37,105 nt of DNA, taken from positions 1-37,105 of IMG/VR virus record IMGVR_UViG_3300032294_000353, one strand, 5' to 3'. Under the pieces are notes generated by a model, which was not told the DNA's origin, ran no database searches, and saw nothing but the letters and a program-made list of their open reading frames with translations. This DNA comes from a virus. The translations under genes were made by a program, and so were the position numbers. Below, one piece after another: positions 35,902 to 37,105 of the stretch; the stretch's first letter is position 1, and the number at the start of each line of letters is the position of its first letter.

Positions 35902-37105
35902 ATGTCTAACTCGATTTTAACAATTGACATGATTACGCGGAAGGCTCTGGAAATTCTGGAGAACAACCTCGTACTCACACGTAACGTAAACCGCCAGTAC
36001 GACGACAGCTTCGCTGTTGAAGGTGCTAAAATTGGCTCAACTCTGCGTATCCGTCTTCCAGACCGTGCGCTTGTAACTGATGGCGCAGCCCTTCAGGTAC
36101 AGGACGACAACGAACAGTTCACAACGCTGACCGTTGCCAACCAGAAGCACATCGGCGTCAACTTCACATCTGCTGAATTGACCATGCAGCTTGACGATTT
36201 CGCAGAGCGCGTTCTCAAGCCACGTATCTCGCAGCTTGCTTCCAGCATCGACGCTGACGTTGCAAACGCGTATGCGACCATCGGTAACTCGGTCGGCACG
36301 CCCGGCACAACTCCCGGCACTTCGGCAGTTCTTCTTGCTGCACAGCAGAAGCTGAACGAAAACGCTGCGGTGATGTCGCCACGCTACGCCACCGTCAACC
36401 CAGCAGCTAACGCTGGTTTGGTTGAAGGTCTGAAGGGTCTATTCAACCCAACCGACACGATCAGCAAGCAGTTCAAGAACGGCATGATGGGTACAGGCGT
36501 ACTTGGTTTCGACGAAATCAATATGTCGCAGTCCATCAAGCAGTTCACCACTGGTTCGCGTACTGCAACTGGCGGCACGACTTCGGCTGCAATCACCACT
36601 GAAGGTGCAACAACCGTCGCCATCACTGGCGCAGGTAACGCTGCAACTGTCAAGGCTGGTGACGTGTTCACAGTCGCTGACTGCTTCTCAGTCAACCCGC
36701 AGACGCGTGAAAGCACAGGTTCGTTGTTCCAGTTCGTTGCGTTGGCTGATGTCACGCTCAACGCTTCTGGCGCAGGCAACATCACTGTTGCACCGATCTA
36801 CTCGGCTAACCACGCTCTCGCCACCGTCAACACACTGCCTGCCAACAGCAAGGCAATTGTGTTCGTCGGCGCGGCGTCCACACAGTACGCTCAGAACCTT
36901 GTATACCACAAGGACGCTATCACCTTCGCAACCGCCGACCTTCTGCTCCCACAGGGCGTAGATATGGCTTCGCGTCAGGTGCATAACGGCATCAGCTTGC
37001 GCGTTGTTCGTCAGTACGACATCAACAACGACCGTATGCCTTGCCGTATTGACGTTCTGTATGGCTACAGCACGATCCGTCCACAAATGGCCGTCCGGAT
37101 GTGGG
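35902..37105 (+). CDS. Major capsid (coat) protein, P22 gp5-like, N-terminal 401 codons
   Basis: The frame begins at ATG 35902 (MSNSILTIDMITRKALEILE) and runs off the window; it is completed at 1-128, giving 402 residues (P22 gp5 has 430). Family-type segments are NNLVLTRNVNRQYDDSFAVE, GAKIGSTLRIRLPDRAL, KHIGVNFTSAELTMQLDDFA and a middle insertion-type region (VKAGDVFTVADCFSVNPQTR, about residues 240-290) in the place of the P22 I-domain. It forms the icosahedral shell with the scaffold encoded just upstream. High expression is expected, with a strong hairpin directly after its stop. Confidence 0.94.
   Translation, partial: MSNSILTIDMITRKALEILENNLVLTRNVNRQYDDSFAVEGAKIGSTLRIRLPDRALVTDGAALQVQDDNEQFTTLTVANQKHIGVNFTSAELTMQLDDFAERVLKPRISQLASSIDADVANAYATIGNSVGTPGTTPGTSAVLLAAQQKLNENAAVMSPRYATVNPAANAGLVEGLKGLFNPTDTISKQFKNGMMGTGVLGFDEINMSQSIKQFTTGSRTATGGTTSAAITTEGATTVAITGAGNAATVKAGDVFTVADCFSVNPQTRESTGSLFQFVALADVTLNASGAGNITVAPIYSANHALATVNTLPANSKAIVFVGAASTQYAQNLVYHKDAITFATADLLLPQGVDMASRQVHNGISLRVVRQYDINNDRMPCRIDVLYGYSTIRPQMAVRMW
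36983..37105. repeat. Right copy of 123-bp exact terminal redundancy
   Basis: Identical to positions 1-123. See the left copy. Confidence 0.97.

Overview
The window is almost certainly one complete genome of a short-tailed, P22-like double-stranded DNA phage, assembled as a circle. Positions 1-123 are repeated exactly at 36983-37105. The repeat lies inside the coat protein gene, and joining the ends gives one intact 402-codon coat frame and a circular genome of 36,982 bp. The host is probably a Gram-negative proteobacterium: the phage encodes a GH19 (chitinase-fold) endolysin and a small lipoprotein with a lipobox. I see no integrase, excisionase, repressor, tRNA, CRISPR array, insertion sequence or defence island, so a strictly lytic phage is the simplest reading.

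Layout: (1) A long rightward late block starts at 25597 and runs through the contig junction to 13636. It holds terminase small and large subunits, four small basic proteins, the portal, a receptor-binding cassette (a fibre with a seven-fold beta-propeller-like repeat, assembly chaperones, a glycine-rich adhesin-like protein), scaffold, coat, two small virion proteins, head-completion proteins like P22 gp4 and gp10, a needle-position protein, a spike-like protein, a sulfotransferase-GNAT fusion, three ejection-type proteins, and a lysis cassette with two paralogous holin-like proteins, the endolysin and small membrane proteins. (2) A short leftward block (15512-13633) carries a VRR-NUC nuclease, an SNF2 helicase and two tiny genes. 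(3) A rightward replication block (15609-21784) carries a DUF2800/Cas4-like nuclease, a candidate ssDNA-binding protein, a family A DNA polymerase and a primase-helicase, and ends at a strong terminator. (4) A leftward run of fifteen very small, translationally coupled genes (24733-21887) is probably early host-takeover cargo. (5) A 0.86 kb non-coding region (24734-25596) holds about 15 copies of a TGACCCAG-like box in both orientations, an AT-rich stretch, palindromes, a G-rich tract and two promoter-like elements. It is the best candidate for the replication origin and master control region.

The head, neck and ejection genes follow P22 order (terminase, portal, scaffold, coat, gp4, gp10, needle, gp7/20/16), but replication uses a self-encoded polymerase and primase-helicase unlike P22. 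The most notable points are the bidirectional box array, the propeller fibre with recently copied blades, the sulfotransferase-GNAT fusion, the duplicated holin-like pair with an EF-hand loop, the apparently leaderless terminase message, a ladder of hairpins (two with TTCG loops) after the coat gene, and a possible ~60-nt RNA bounded by its own promoter and terminator.
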